Positions 1 through 8,330 of a stretch of DNA of 64,000 nt are shown here, piece by piece (the stretch's first letter is position 1; each line of letters starts with the position of its first letter). The notes below the pieces were generated by a model. The model was not told the DNA's origin and made no database searches. It was given only the letters and a program-made list of their open reading frames with translations. The DNA is taken from assembly GCF_040717535.1 (NCBI RefSeq), contig NZ_JBFEFI010000002.1, forward strand, positions 434,001 through 498,000, in the 5' to 3' direction. The translations under genes were made by a program, and so were the position numbers. The stretch is from Thalassoglobus sp. JC818 (GTDB lineage Bacteria > Planctomycetota > Planctomycetia > Planctomycetales > Planctomycetaceae).

Positions 1-239
1 GAATTGTGACAGCGAAAAAGCTGTTCAATATTCGTCAAGGATGGACGGCCGCGGAAGACACACTACCGGACCGTTTTTTCAATTTGCCTGTTCAAGGAAC
101 TCCGAGCGAGGGAGCTATCTTGAAGCGAGAGGCCCTCGCAGAACAGATTCAGGCTTACTACTCACTTCGAGAATGGTCATCAGAGGGAATTCCTACCGAT
201 GACGCCCTGAAACGACATGACTTCCAATGGGCGACTTGA
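1..239 (+). CDS. Aldehyde:ferredoxin oxidoreductase, C-terminal end (cut by window edge)
   Basis: Only the last ~78 codons are present. The frame is open to base 3 without a stop, so the gene begins before the window. The GTG at 6 is internal, not a start. The fragment has the C-terminal signature of the tungsten/molybdopterin aldehyde:ferredoxin oxidoreductase family: KLFNIRQGW, then DTLPDRFF, a REAL segment near an aligned YY, and a final W..EGIPTD helix. AOR enzymes oxidise aldehydes to carboxylates, using a bis-pterin metal site and a 4Fe4S cluster. The catalytic core lies outside the window. moaC, a molybdopterin biosynthesis gene, lies about 1 kb away on the other strand, which suits a pterin enzyme but may be chance. 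The family call is firm; substrate and metal are not visible. Confidence 0.85.
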   Translation, partial: IVTAKKLFNIRQGWTAAEDTLPDRFFNLPVQGTPSEGAILKREALAEQIQAYYSLREWSSEGIPTDDALKRHDFQWAT

Positions 240-265
240 ATCTGCTGCAAACTTAAATCAGCGCT

Positions 266-1258
266 CTAGCAGGCGCGATTGATGGACAACTCGGGTAATT
301 GCAGCAGCAGTTCACGTGCTGGCGAATCCGGGATTCCCGAGATTTCAGCGCGAGCTTCTTCAGCGAGTTGATGTGCGAACTGCAAGGACTCGTCGATCAT
401 GCCAGCCTGTCGGCTGAGTTGAGCAATCTCGAGACATGCTTTTTCGTTCCCTGCTTCAAGAAGTTCGATCATGCGAGTTCGATGACTGTCGCCTTCGCGG
501 TTGAGCAGGCGAATGATCGGAAGAGTCAGCTTCCGTTGCATGAGATCGGTGCCGAGTGTTTTCCCAACGGCATTCTCTGCTCCGGTTAGATCGAGGACGT
601 CGTCGGCGATTTGAAAAGCTTGTCCGAGCTTACGGCCGTATCGCTCGAGCCGGCCGATCTCTGATTCTTCGGCGCCTGCGAACTTCGCTCCCAAATGGCA
701 AGCGACGGCACACAATTCAGCCGTTTTGCCATCGATGATGTCGAGATACTCTTCTTCGGTCAGCGACAGGTTGCCTCGATTGCGAATCTGTGTCAGTTCG
801 CCCTCGCACACCCGATTCGTCGCGTGACCAATCAAGCGACACGCTTCGGCGCTGCCAGTTTGAGAAGCGAGATGAAACGCGTGGGTGAAGAGAAAATCCC
901 CATAGAGCACACTCGTTTGATTGTTCCATCGAACATTGACGGTCGCGACGTGTCGTCTGACATCGGCACTATCAAGAACATCGTCGTGGACGAGTGTCGC
1001 TGTATGAATCATTTCAATCACAGCTGCGAGGATTTCGTGCTCGCGAGTAATGTTTCCACAGGCTTTCGCAGCGAGCAGGCACAAGACCGGTCGGAGACGT
1101 TTACCTCGGAACCGGTTGGTGTGTTGATAGATATCTCGAATGTAAGAGTTTCGAGATGCCAGTTCTGCGGCGTATGTCGCTTCCACAGCTTCCAACGCAT
1201 CGCCGATCAGGTTTTGCGTTTTCTGCAGGAGCTGTTGTGGACGATCAAGGTGCGGCAT
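266..1258 (-). CDS. Trans-isoprenyl diphosphate synthase (octaprenyl/heptaprenyl type)
   Basis: 330 residues, the normal length for long-chain polyprenyl diphosphate synthases. These condense isopentenyl diphosphate onto allylic diphosphates to make the quinone side chain. Visible motifs are GKRLRP (52-57, substrate-binding Lys/Arg), the first aspartate-rich motif HDDVLD (91-96) followed by RR, GKTAEL near 177, and the second aspartate-rich motif QIADDVLD (216-223). The chain length of the product cannot be read safely. It is the last gene of a minus-strand set (glycosyltransferase, moaC, this gene) with only 14 bp after moaC, so cotranscription is likely. A role in menaquinone supply for the respiratory chain encoded near 34-42 kb is inferred. 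ispB or hepT would be the usual names; neither is assigned because specificity is unknown. Confidence 0.93.
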   Translation of the reverse strand: MPHLDRPQQLLQKTQNLIGDALEAVEATYAAELASRNSYIRDIYQHTNRFRGKRLRPVLCLLAAKACGNITREHEILAAVIEMIHTATLVHDDVLDSADVRRHVATVNVRWNNQTSVLYGDFLFTHAFHLASQTGSAEACRLIGHATNRVCEGELTQIRNRGNLSLTEEEYLDIIDGKTAELCAVACHLGAKFAGAEESEIGRLERYGRKLGQAFQIADDVLDLTGAENAVGKTLGTDLMQRKLTLPIIRLLNREGDSHRTRMIELLEAGNEKACLEIAQLSRQAGMIDESLQFAHQLAEEARAEISGIPDSPARELLLQLPELSINRAC

Positions 1259-1272
1259 GAGGCCACTTTCGT

Positions 1273-1806
1273 TCAGGATTGCTTCGTTGTGTCTTCTTGA
1301 GTGACCGCAGTTGACGATTTTTCTTCACGCAGAAAATGCCCGCTTTTTCCGCCCTGTTTTTCGAGAAGACGAAGATTCGTAATGGTCATTCCCCGATCGA
1401 CGGATTTACACATGTCGTAGATCGTGAGCCCTGCGATTGAGGCAGCTGTGAGGGCTTCCATTTCGACTCCGGTCCGTGCATGAACGGAAACGGCAGTCTC
1501 GATTCGAATGCGATTTGGTTCCAGGACTTCGAAATGAACCTGAGCGGAGTCGAGGCCGAGAGCGTGACAGAGCGGGATGAGTTCCGGCGTTCGTTTCGTC
1601 GCCATGATCCCAGCCAGCCGAGCGATTTCGAAGACATCACCCTTCGCGATCTTGCGATCACAGATCAACTGCAGCGTGGAAGGGTTCATTTCCACGAACG
1701 CTTCCGCCCGTGCCATGCGGTCGGTTTCCGGTTTCTGACCAACGTCCACCATGCGGGCCTGACCAGCTTCATCGAAGTGAGTGAGGGGGGATTGGCTGTC
1801 GGTCAA
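1273..1806 (-). CDS. moaC: Cyclic pyranopterin monophosphate synthase MoaC
   Basis: 177 residues, slightly longer than the usual ~160. MoaC completes the first stage of molybdenum cofactor synthesis, turning the MoaA product 3',8-cyclo-GTP into cyclic pyranopterin monophosphate. The family pattern is complete: [14 protein letters not shown] at the start, [14 protein letters not shown] (68-81), GVEMEALTA (113-121), [11 protein letters not shown] (130-140, including the catalytic Asp131/Lys134 pair by family alignment) and K.GGKSG near 150-156. The start is a TTG with GAGGA about nine bases upstream. A nearby ATG is out of frame, and the next in-frame ATG (residue 19) would remove the conserved LTHFDE. 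It lies between a glycosyltransferase and a prenyl synthase; no other moa gene is in the window. Confidence 0.96.
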   Translation of the reverse strand: MTDSQSPLTHFDEAGQARMVDVGQKPETDRMARAEAFVEMNPSTLQLICDRKIAKGDVFEIARLAGIMATKRTPELIPLCHALGLDSAQVHFEVLEPNRIRIETAVSVHARTGVEMEALTAASIAGLTIYDMCKSVDRGMTITNLRLLEKQGGKSGHFLREEKSSTAVTQEDTTKQS

Positions 1807-1827
1807 AGTGGTTCATCCTCGACAAAA

Positions 1828-3561
1828 TCAGTTTTCGTTGATCTTGCTTTCAGCTGTTGAATTCCGGGAGCGGTTGTTTGAATTCACATGGTAGATATTG
1901 AAGCTGTAGCCGACACGGCCAATAGGGCGTTCGCGTTGAAATTTCTGAAATCCAGAATCGAGTCGCTGCAATTCATGCAAGCTCAGAATGAGAGTTCCGG
2001 ATCGGTCCTCACCTGTCTTCGCGAGTTCCGCGTCGATTCCCAGAACTTCCAACGGAAGAAATCCACGCCATTTGATCCGAACAGGTTGTGAATCAGGGTT
2101 TTCTGCAATCCATTCGCGTACAGCGATCATGTCCTGCCCCCAGTCGAGGTTGGAATCGATGAGGTACTTGTGTCCGTGCGACGGGCCTCCGATTGAGTAG
2201 TTGAAGTAACTCAGGCTGTACGGATAAACCGACAGGCTGCTGATCGAGAAGAGTGCCAGACAGAACAGAGTGAAACGGAACCACTTTGCAGTTCCGAGTG
2301 CTGCCACGAGGAACAAACACGGCAGCACGGGATAGACATATCGAATATGGCTGTTGAGATTCGGCTGGAGCGACGCGAGAGTGAGAATCGCCACGGCAGG
2401 GACGATTAACGGAAGCAAACGGGCTTGTTTCTTTCGAAGTGCAGAGTCGTTGAGCCCTGACCGTAAATTCCATGCAAACAGCACCCACAAAACGAGCGGA
2501 ACTTTCAGGAAGAGACCTGTGACGTAGTAGAGAAGCCAACCGTCCGCGACTTTCGTTTCTCCAAGGAAGTAGTTCGTCGCGCCCCATTCGAAATCGCTCT
2601 TCTGCGCATCAAGTCCGAGGAGAAATTCTCTCGGAAAGGGTGAGGGAATGTTTTCGAAAATAGTTGCTCGAAAACGGTTCTGGGGAAGGTTCTCCCCCGG
2701 CAGAAGTTTCTGGCCCACCAGAGGTGTTGAATAGAATCCCAACTCACCGATCGGAGTTCCGGTCCCATCAAAGAGGTATCCGAGGTTTAACAGGTTGATG
2801 CCTGTTCCCATGATGAGAATGAACTGCAGTACTTCTTTCTTAAGGTCACGGGGGCTCTGTGTGAGAACCCTGCTCGAAACCCAGAGCATGGGCCAGATTG
2901 GGAAGAATACGACCCAGCTAAGTTTGCTGAGTAGTGCCAGACCAAGTGAAAGTCCCGCCAGGAATGCATGCCGCCAACTGGGACGTTCGAGCCATCGACT
3001 GAACTGCCATGCGGCCAGCAACCCACAAGAAGCACCCGCGATATCCGATGTGATCAATGCTCCATGGCCGATGATGTTCGGCGAGAAGCACCAGAAACTG
3101 GCTGCGACAAGTCCAGCAGGCTCGCCTGCGATCTCTCGTCCCCATTGCCAGCAAATGAGGAGTCCGATCAGCGTGAGCGGAAGACAAGACCACCGGGCGA
3201 GGCTCAACATCCACAGCGAATTCGTTCCGTTCGCGACAAAGAGTCGCTGCCCGAGGTCGAATTCCTGTCGAATGGTCGCTCCCGGATGATACTCGGACCA
3301 GTCTTCCTCGTGATCGACGAACAACAACGGAGCTGCTGCGATTGTCCGCACGAGAGGAGGATTGACTCGGTACAGGCTGAAATCCTGAAACTTCCAAACT
3401 CCCAAACCTGCTGCCAGGTGCCCGATTTCATCTTGTGTTGGCGAATATCTCCAGGATGCCCAGGCCACGAGACCGGTATGCACAACCATCAGACTGATGA
3501 TCGTGACTCGATGAGCCCAATGATGGAAGCCCGTTCGATTTTCGGAGTTCGCCAAGTTCAT
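1828..3561 (-). CDS. Polytopic membrane glycosyltransferase (GT39/ArnT-like, GT-C fold)
   Basis: 577 residues from the chosen ATG. The frame is open further upstream (ATG at 3636, and to 3765), but those parts look unlike the family and run into the divergent gene's leader. The chain has about 10-12 hydrophobic helices. After the first one comes the acidic first-loop motif SPTQDEIGHLAAG, the place where GT-C enzymes (dolichyl/polyprenyl-phosphate mannosyltransferases, ArnT) carry the catalytic Asp/Glu. NPPLV shortly after and a soluble C-terminal portion also fit. Such enzymes transfer a sugar from a polyprenyl-phosphate donor on the outer face of the inner membrane. Donor and acceptor are unknown. 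It precedes moaC by 21 bp on the same strand. Start choice is uncertain because no clear ribosome binding site precedes any candidate. Confidence 0.75.
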   Translation of the reverse strand: MNLANSENRTGFHHWAHRVTIISLMVVHTGLVAWASWRYSPTQDEIGHLAAGLGVWKFQDFSLYRVNPPLVRTIAAAPLLFVDHEEDWSEYHPGATIRQEFDLGQRLFVANGTNSLWMLSLARWSCLPLTLIGLLICWQWGREIAGEPAGLVAASFWCFSPNIIGHGALITSDIAGASCGLLAAWQFSRWLERPSWRHAFLAGLSLGLALLSKLSWVVFFPIWPMLWVSSRVLTQSPRDLKKEVLQFILIMGTGINLLNLGYLFDGTGTPIGELGFYSTPLVGQKLLPGENLPQNRFRATIFENIPSPFPREFLLGLDAQKSDFEWGATNYFLGETKVADGWLLYYVTGLFLKVPLVLWVLFAWNLRSGLNDSALRKKQARLLPLIVPAVAILTLASLQPNLNSHIRYVYPVLPCLFLVAALGTAKWFRFTLFCLALFSISSLSVYPYSLSYFNYSIGGPSHGHKYLIDSNLDWGQDMIAVREWIAENPDSQPVRIKWRGFLPLEVLGIDAELAKTGEDRSGTLILSLHELQRLDSGFQKFQRERPIGRVGYSFNIYHVNSNNRSRNSTAESKINEN

Positions 3562-3820
3562 TTCTGCATGGCAGACTGGAATCTGTCGGAACAAATGTCG
3601 TCGCGTAGAGGGAAGTTTCGGAATGCTCTTCGCCATATCGCATGAGCAAACGAGGCATTCACAACAATAGGCAGCCCAGACGAGTGCCGAGGAAAGGGCA
3701 ACGAGTTGAAATGAGGGTAGCCACTTGCCGACTTCTCGCCTACCATCATTGATCAATTCATCCACGTACGAAGCTGGCGATCAACGGTCTGTCAGCTCGG
3801 AGTGTTACAAGGATTCGACG

Positions 3821-5878
3821 ATGAAAGTTCCCGCGATGCGGCAACGGAGGGATGGAATGCGGTTTGGATTGATTTCAGGCGTGCTGATGGCGCTGTTGTT
3901 CGGAGCAGGACTGGTTGCTCCTGAACGTTGCTCAGCTCAGGATTCCGAGCAGAATGCTCCGACCGAGAATCCTTATCCCGGACGAGTTCCAGCTCCCAGC
4001 CTCGACGGCGGACTCGAATGGCTGAACACATCCGGTCCGATTTCCATTCGCGACTTGCGAGGCAAAGTCGTGCTTCTCGACTTCTGGACCTACTGCTGCA
4101 TCAACTGCATCCATGTGCTTCCGGATCTGAAGTACCTCGAACAGAAGTATCCCAACGAGTTGGTCGTGATTGGTGTTCATGCTGCGAAGTTTGACAATGA
4201 AAAAGAATCGGAAAACATCCGCGAAGCGATCATTCGCTACGAGATCGAACACCCGGTCGTCAACGATGGAAATATGACGATTGCCAGGAAATACGGCTTC
4301 AGCAGCTGGCCGACCCTCATGCTGATCGATCCAGAAGGGAACTTCGTCGGAAGGCAGTCAGGCGAAGGCAATCGGGAACTCTTCGATCAAGTCATCGGCC
4401 AGATGGTCAATTATCATCGAAGCAAAGGGACACTCGACGAAACTCCCATCAAGTTTCTTCTCGAGCGTCAGCAGGAGCCTGCTCGACAGCTGAATTATCC
4501 CGGCAAGATTCATGCAGATGAAGCTGGAAACCGTTTGTTTATCTCCGACAGCAATCACAATCGAATTGTCGTGACGACTCTCGATGGCGATCTGATCGAC
4601 GTGATCGGCAGTGGTCAGATCGGGGCTGATGACGGAGACTACAAGTCGGCATCGTTCGACCATCCGCAAGGGACTGTTCTGATCGGGAACACGCTCTACG
4701 TGGCCGACACTGAGAACCATCTCATTCGGACTGTCGATCTGGATAAGAAACAGGTTTCGACACTCGCAGGGACCGGAGTTCAGGCACGTCGACGCGCCAA
4801 TTCGGGATCAATCAGCGAGTTGCCGTTGAACAGCCCTTGGGCTTTGGAACATCAGGATGGCGTCTTGTACATCGCGATGGCGGGACCTCATCAATTGTGG
4901 AAGCATACGCTGGGAAGTGACACAATCGAGGTCTTCGCGGGAACCGGTCGGGAAGATGTCATCGACGGTCCTCTCGATGCGAGCGCGTTAGCACAGCCAT
5001 CTGCCATCACCAGCGATGGTGAAGCTCTCTACTTTGTTGACAGTGAAGGCTCCGCAGTTCGTGAAGTGCGAGACGGCAAAGTGACAACGTTGGTCGGCCC
5101 GCACGATATTCGTGGAGCACTGTTTGAGTTTGGAGACATCGACGGCGTCGGGGACAGTGTTCGGCTTCAACATCCGATCGGCCTAGTTCACCATGATGGG
5201 ATGCTCTACGTGGCGGATACTTATAACGACCGCATCAAGAAAATCGGCATCTCCTCGCGGACTGCGGAATCCTGGCTCGGAAACGGCGAGCGTGGAAATA
5301 GTCTCGATCCATTGCAGTTGAACGAACCGGCAGGAGTCGCTGCGACTTCTGAAGCATTGTATGTCGCGGACACTAACAATCACCGCATTTTGAAAGTGAA
5401 CTGGCAAACGGGGAGCGCAAAAGCTCTCAAAATCGAAGGATTGAATCCTCCGCAGCCGCCTCAGACTCAACAGGTGGTTGAACTCGTGGCTGGCCCCGGT
5501 GAAGAACAGCCCGCAGTCACCGTCAAACCGGGTGCGCCGCTCAACGTTACCGTCCAGTTTGATCTCCCCATCGGTTACAAGCTCAACAAGCTTGCTCCGG
5601 TGATTTATCAAGTGGGAGCGAAGTCGACACCATCCGTGATCGACTCGTCGGCCATCGGGAAACGACAGCAAGCGTCTGCAGACGAGATCTCCGCAACCGT
5701 CTCGGTTCCGATGACCGGACAGGAGGGGCAGGGAACGCTCGAGTTGTCTGTCAGCTATCAATATTGCCGTGATGGAATTGGTGGTGTCTGTAAGGCTGGT
5801 GAGAAGAAGTGGACGATTCCAGTCAACGTCTCTGCCGATGGGACAACTACATCCGTTGAAGTGATTGCGACTCCATAA
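3821..5878 (+). CDS. Exported thioredoxin-like / NHL-repeat protein (NHLRC2-like)
   Basis: 685 residues from an ATG preceded by AAGGA. An N-terminal signal peptide (hydrophobic 15-31, ending near CSAQ) suggests export. A thioredoxin-like domain follows, with WTYCCINCIHVLPDL. Its C93-I-N-C96 is the redox pair and the extra Cys92 is typical of the NHLRC2 subgroup. Residues ~200-550 are NHL beta-propeller blades, seen as repeated GTV.I..TLYVADTENH, LYVADTYNDRI and LYVADTNNHRI strings. A C-terminal beta-rich domain carries a YQYCRDGIGGVCK pair of cysteines. The same three-part architecture is found in animal NHLRC2, whose biochemical role is poorly defined. The gene is transcribed alone, divergent from the glycosyltransferase, and ends at a strong hairpin. 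A thiol-redox function is inferred from the CxxC. Confidence 0.88.
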   Translation: MKVPAMRQRRDGMRFGLISGVLMALLFGAGLVAPERCSAQDSEQNAPTENPYPGRVPAPSLDGGLEWLNTSGPISIRDLRGKVVLLDFWTYCCINCIHVLPDLKYLEQKYPNELVVIGVHAAKFDNEKESENIREAIIRYEIEHPVVNDGNMTIARKYGFSSWPTLMLIDPEGNFVGRQSGEGNRELFDQVIGQMVNYHRSKGTLDETPIKFLLERQQEPARQLNYPGKIHADEAGNRLFISDSNHNRIVVTTLDGDLIDVIGSGQIGADDGDYKSASFDHPQGTVLIGNTLYVADTENHLIRTVDLDKKQVSTLAGTGVQARRRANSGSISELPLNSPWALEHQDGVLYIAMAGPHQLWKHTLGSDTIEVFAGTGREDVIDGPLDASALAQPSAITSDGEALYFVDSEGSAVREVRDGKVTTLVGPHDIRGALFEFGDIDGVGDSVRLQHPIGLVHHDGMLYVADTYNDRIKKIGISSRTAESWLGNGERGNSLDPLQLNEPAGVAATSEALYVADTNNHRILKVNWQTGSAKALKIEGLNPPQPPQTQQVVELVAGPGEEQPAVTVKPGAPLNVTVQFDLPIGYKLNKLAPVIYQVGAKSTPSVIDSSAIGKRQQASADEISATVSVPMTGQEGQGTLELSVSYQYCRDGIGGVCKAGEKKWTIPVNVSADGTTTSVEVIATP

Positions 5879-5933
5879 TCACGCACGAGAACGAAGTATT
5901 TGCTTGAATGGCGAACGCAGTGAGAATGAATCA

Positions 5934-5968
5934 ATCCCGTCACCGATCATTCGTGTGACGGGATTTTT
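5934..5968. terminator. Intrinsic terminator between convergent genes
   Basis: The 10-bp stem ATCCCGTCAC / GTGACGGGAT (5934-5943 and 5955-5964) has an 11-base loop and is followed by TTTTT on the plus strand. It lies 55 bp after the NHLRC2-like gene and just beyond the stop of the convergent CBM9-like gene, so it may serve both. Confidence 0.85.
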
Positions 5969-5971
5969 CGT

Positions 5972-6643
5972 TCAGTCTGTGCCGGAATCGAGTTCAAGGC
6001 TGACCCACATGCTGGGGTCGCTCTCGTAAGGGAAGTCGTCGCCGAGCGTGAAGACTTGCTGTCCGAGTTCTTCATCGTGAACTGTGAGATAGAATCCAAG
6101 TCGTGAATAAGTCTCTGGGTCAAATCCCTGCAGCGACTCCGTCGGAAACCAGACTGCGACGCGATAGCCGGACTGGTCAGCTTCACTCTCGATAAGAACC
6201 GAATCGTTGTCGATTTCCGGAGCATCTTCGCTCGCTCGAGGAACCGGAACCTGTTTCAGGACGGGCTCCATTCCATCATCTCCTTCTCCAATCGGAAGAA
6301 GGACAAATCGATGGCAATAGCGAGAGGCTCGGTGAATGTTCTGAGTGTCGCGAGTGTCAAACCAGATCTGAATTCGATCGGAGGAGTGCGGAGCATCGGG
6401 CGAGCAATTCGGCCAGTCTGTTTTTCCCGAAACCGTCACAGCTAGCGCGAGGCCTTCTGAATTCCAGGCCAATGCAAGCGTCGCGAATTGCGGCACGTTG
6501 TCCATCTCAGATGGAAATGGAATGTCGCAGCTCTTGGGGAGTTTCAGAATCGGAGCTTTCGCACGCGGAAGTCGGTCAACACGCTTCACCGGGATTGAAT
6601 AGCGGAACAAAAAGGAGGCAGGCAGCAGGCTCATGTCAGTCAA
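5972..6643 (-). CDS. CBM9-like / DOMON-type beta-sandwich protein
   Basis: 223 residues with no signal peptide. The middle shows the pattern of the family 9 carbohydrate-binding-like domain often found in planctomycete proteins: a strand ATLALAWNSEGLALAVTV, then SDRIQIWFDTRD, a histidine/aromatic stretch HRASRYCHRFVLLP, and later SGYRVAVWFPTESL and GFYLTVHDEE. Such domains bind sugars or act as structural beta-sandwiches. The protein seems to consist of little else. Its ATG overlaps the 3' end of the upstream CPBP protease gene by 8 bp, which points to translational coupling and a shared function. It ends at the bidirectional hairpin. The fold assignment is by sequence pattern only; ligand and cellular location are unknown. 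Confidence 0.65.
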   Translation of the reverse strand: MTDMSLLPASFLFRYSIPVKRVDRLPRAKAPILKLPKSCDIPFPSEMDNVPQFATLALAWNSEGLALAVTVSGKTDWPNCSPDAPHSSDRIQIWFDTRDTQNIHRASRYCHRFVLLPIGEGDDGMEPVLKQVPVPRASEDAPEIDNDSVLIESEADQSGYRVAVWFPTESLQGFDPETYSRLGFYLTVHDEELGQQVFTLGDDFPYESDPSMWVSLELDSGTD

Positions 6644-7556
6644 CGATCCCGAGAAGATTCTCTGCGTACTTTTGAATCCAGACAGCTGACAGATTCAAAG
6701 CATTAAAAAGGGCGTGAGTAATCACGACAGCCACGTAGCTGCGGCGATAGTGGTAAACAATTCCGAGAATGATCGCCAGCGGAAGAAGCGGAAGTGCGTC
6801 CGGGAGACCGTGCACCATCGCGAATACCAACGCGGTCACAGCGATCCCCACCTTTGCTCCAAAGCGGTTGACGAGCCAGGATTGCAGAGAAACTCGGAAG
6901 ATCAGTTCCTCCTTGATCGGTGCAATCACAACTGCAGCGAAGGCCACGATCAGAAACTCCGATCCGAATCCTCGCTCATCGAGAAGTCGCAGGAAGGGAT
7001 GTAGAGTTTCAGTGCTTCGAAGTGGAAGCGTCAGCATCAGCAGCGTGAACACAGGCAGAATGGCGACGATGAACCCCCGCAGGCCAACAGTCAATTGATT
7101 GGTAAGGTGATCGAGGCGGAAACCGAGACGGATGAGATTTGTCTTTCGCGGAGAGAGTGACACCAGAATTCCGCCGACGAGGAACGTGGCTATCAACCCT
7201 TCCACGATCGATGCTTGCACCTGCTTGAGAGTGACTTCTGCATCGAACTCTCTCGCTTCGGGTGAGCTGAAAATGATCGCGAGGTTCAATGACAAATATG
7301 CGAAGACGACCGCAATGGCAAACGGTGGAACGCTTGCATCGAGCGATCGAAATCTCGCTGGGAGAAGCGGTCTCTGCTGTTTGAAGCGACGAAACAAGTT
7401 CGCCCAACTCGCTCCGCTCGCAACGAGGATTGCAAGAACGAGAAGCCCATACACATTGACGACCAAGTACTGAATGAAAGTCTCCGATTCGGAATTGGGG
7501 AATTTTGATTTCGGGCGTTGTTGATGACCTGCAGTCTGCTCGCGATTGGAAAGCAC
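6636..7556 (-). CDS. CPBP family intramembrane glutamic/metalloprotease
   Basis: 306 residues with about eight hydrophobic helices. The CPBP (CAAX protease/bacteriocin-processing, formerly Abi) motifs are intact: motif 1 EELIFR (Glu216, Glu217, Arg221), motif 2 FAMVHG (His249) and motif 3 HALFNALN (His281, Asn285). These residues form the active site inside the membrane in the Rce1 family. Substrates could be prenylated or other membrane peptides; in bacteria many members have no known substrate. The start is a GTG without an evident ribosome binding site. The downstream CBM9-like gene starts inside its last codons, so the two are likely made together. The upstream region is AT-rich and separates it from a divergent DUF2089 gene. 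Confidence 0.9.
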   Translation of the reverse strand: MLSNREQTAGHQQRPKSKFPNSESETFIQYLVVNVYGLLVLAILVASGASWANLFRRFKQQRPLLPARFRSLDASVPPFAIAVVFAYLSLNLAIIFSSPEAREFDAEVTLKQVQASIVEGLIATFLVGGILVSLSPRKTNLIRLGFRLDHLTNQLTVGLRGFIVAILPVFTLLMLTLPLRSTETLHPFLRLLDERGFGSEFLIVAFAAVVIAPIKEELIFRVSLQSWLVNRFGAKVGIAVTALVFAMVHGLPDALPLLPLAIILGIVYHYRRSYVAVVITHALFNALNLSAVWIQKYAENLLGIVD

Positions 7557-7878
7557 CGCGATAATTCACAACGCACAGAAGTGTAGACGGTTGAGGAGAT
7601 GGGGTGTATCGGGAGCTCTTAAAGAATCAAACTTGGTCCAGCTCTCACGCTTCATGTGTTCGCTTTTTCACGGTTTCTAGCGGCGACGGTGATCATTGAG
7701 CGGGAAATTGCTGGAATTGCACCATCTGTGAAACTACATTTTATGTAATTGGATGTGGCCTGAGGTTTCAATATGTGAAAGAATTTGTTGCATTGTTTTG
7801 AGAAAATGTTTGAGTTCCAGTTGACTCTGCATTCGGTTCGTGTCATTGTTGACATTGTGGAGTTTTGGGAGTGGAAAA
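7557..7878. other. AT-rich divergent intergenic region
   Basis: 322 bp without a credible gene between the CPBP protease (minus) and the DUF2089 gene (plus). The stretch from about 7660 to 7830 is markedly richer in A+T than its surroundings, with runs such as TTTTATGTAATT. It probably holds promoters for both directions. No specific -35/-10 pair or operator can be fixed by eye. Confidence 0.4.
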
Positions 7879-8268
7879 TTGAATTTTATTACGAATGAAT
7901 GCCCTTACTGTTCACAAAAATTGAATGTGACTGAAATGTCATGTTCGTGTTGTGATGTTTCTATTCGGGCTGAGTTTCCAGAATCCCGGCTCTCCAGTCT
8001 TCCGACCGAGCATCAACGTTTCATCGAAATGTTTGTCCTCGCCGGAGGCAACCTCAAAGAGATTGCTCAACTGACCGGGGTTTCCTACCCGACTGTCCGT
8101 TCTCGGCTGAACAAGATCATCGAAACGCTCAGAGACGAAATTGGAAAAACGTCTCCGACGCGTGGGGATCTTCTCGATGCCATGGTGGACACCGATGAGA
8201 ATTCAACAGCAACTCGACAGGAGAATCGAGAAGCTTTGAACGCCGGCAAGTTGATCAAAAGTATTTGA
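7879..8268 (+). CDS. DUF2089-family zinc-ribbon / helix-turn-helix regulator
   Basis: About 129 residues from a TTG start preceded by GGGAG with a seven-base spacer. A GTG at 7840 in the same frame is the alternative. The N-terminus has two cysteine pairs, CPYCSQ and CSCC, typical of a small zinc ribbon. Then comes the DUF2089 core, LPTEHQRFIEMFVLAGGNLKE followed by IAQLTGVSYPTVRSRLNKII, a sigma-region-4/LuxR-like helix-turn-helix. DUF2089 proteins are thought to be transcription regulators, usually of an adjacent operon. The next gene, a membrane-anchored TPR protein 62 bp downstream, is therefore the likely partner or target. The C-terminal ~35 residues are polar and unconserved-looking. 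The 5' part and leader are AT-rich compared with neighbouring genes. Confidence 0.82.
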   Translation: MNFITNECPYCSQKLNVTEMSCSCCDVSIRAEFPESRLSSLPTEHQRFIEMFVLAGGNLKEIAQLTGVSYPTVRSRLNKIIETLRDEIGKTSPTRGDLLDAMVDTDENSTATRQENREALNAGKLIKSI

Positions 8269-8330
8269 GTTCTGTCTGATCCAGTCGCCGTCGTCTGGGC
8301 ACGAACCTGTTTCTCAAGCTGAGCGGTCCA

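Noticed and set aside
695-1300. 201-codon plus-strand open frame
   Set aside because: Antisense to the prenyl synthase gene, whose motifs are complete; no family features.
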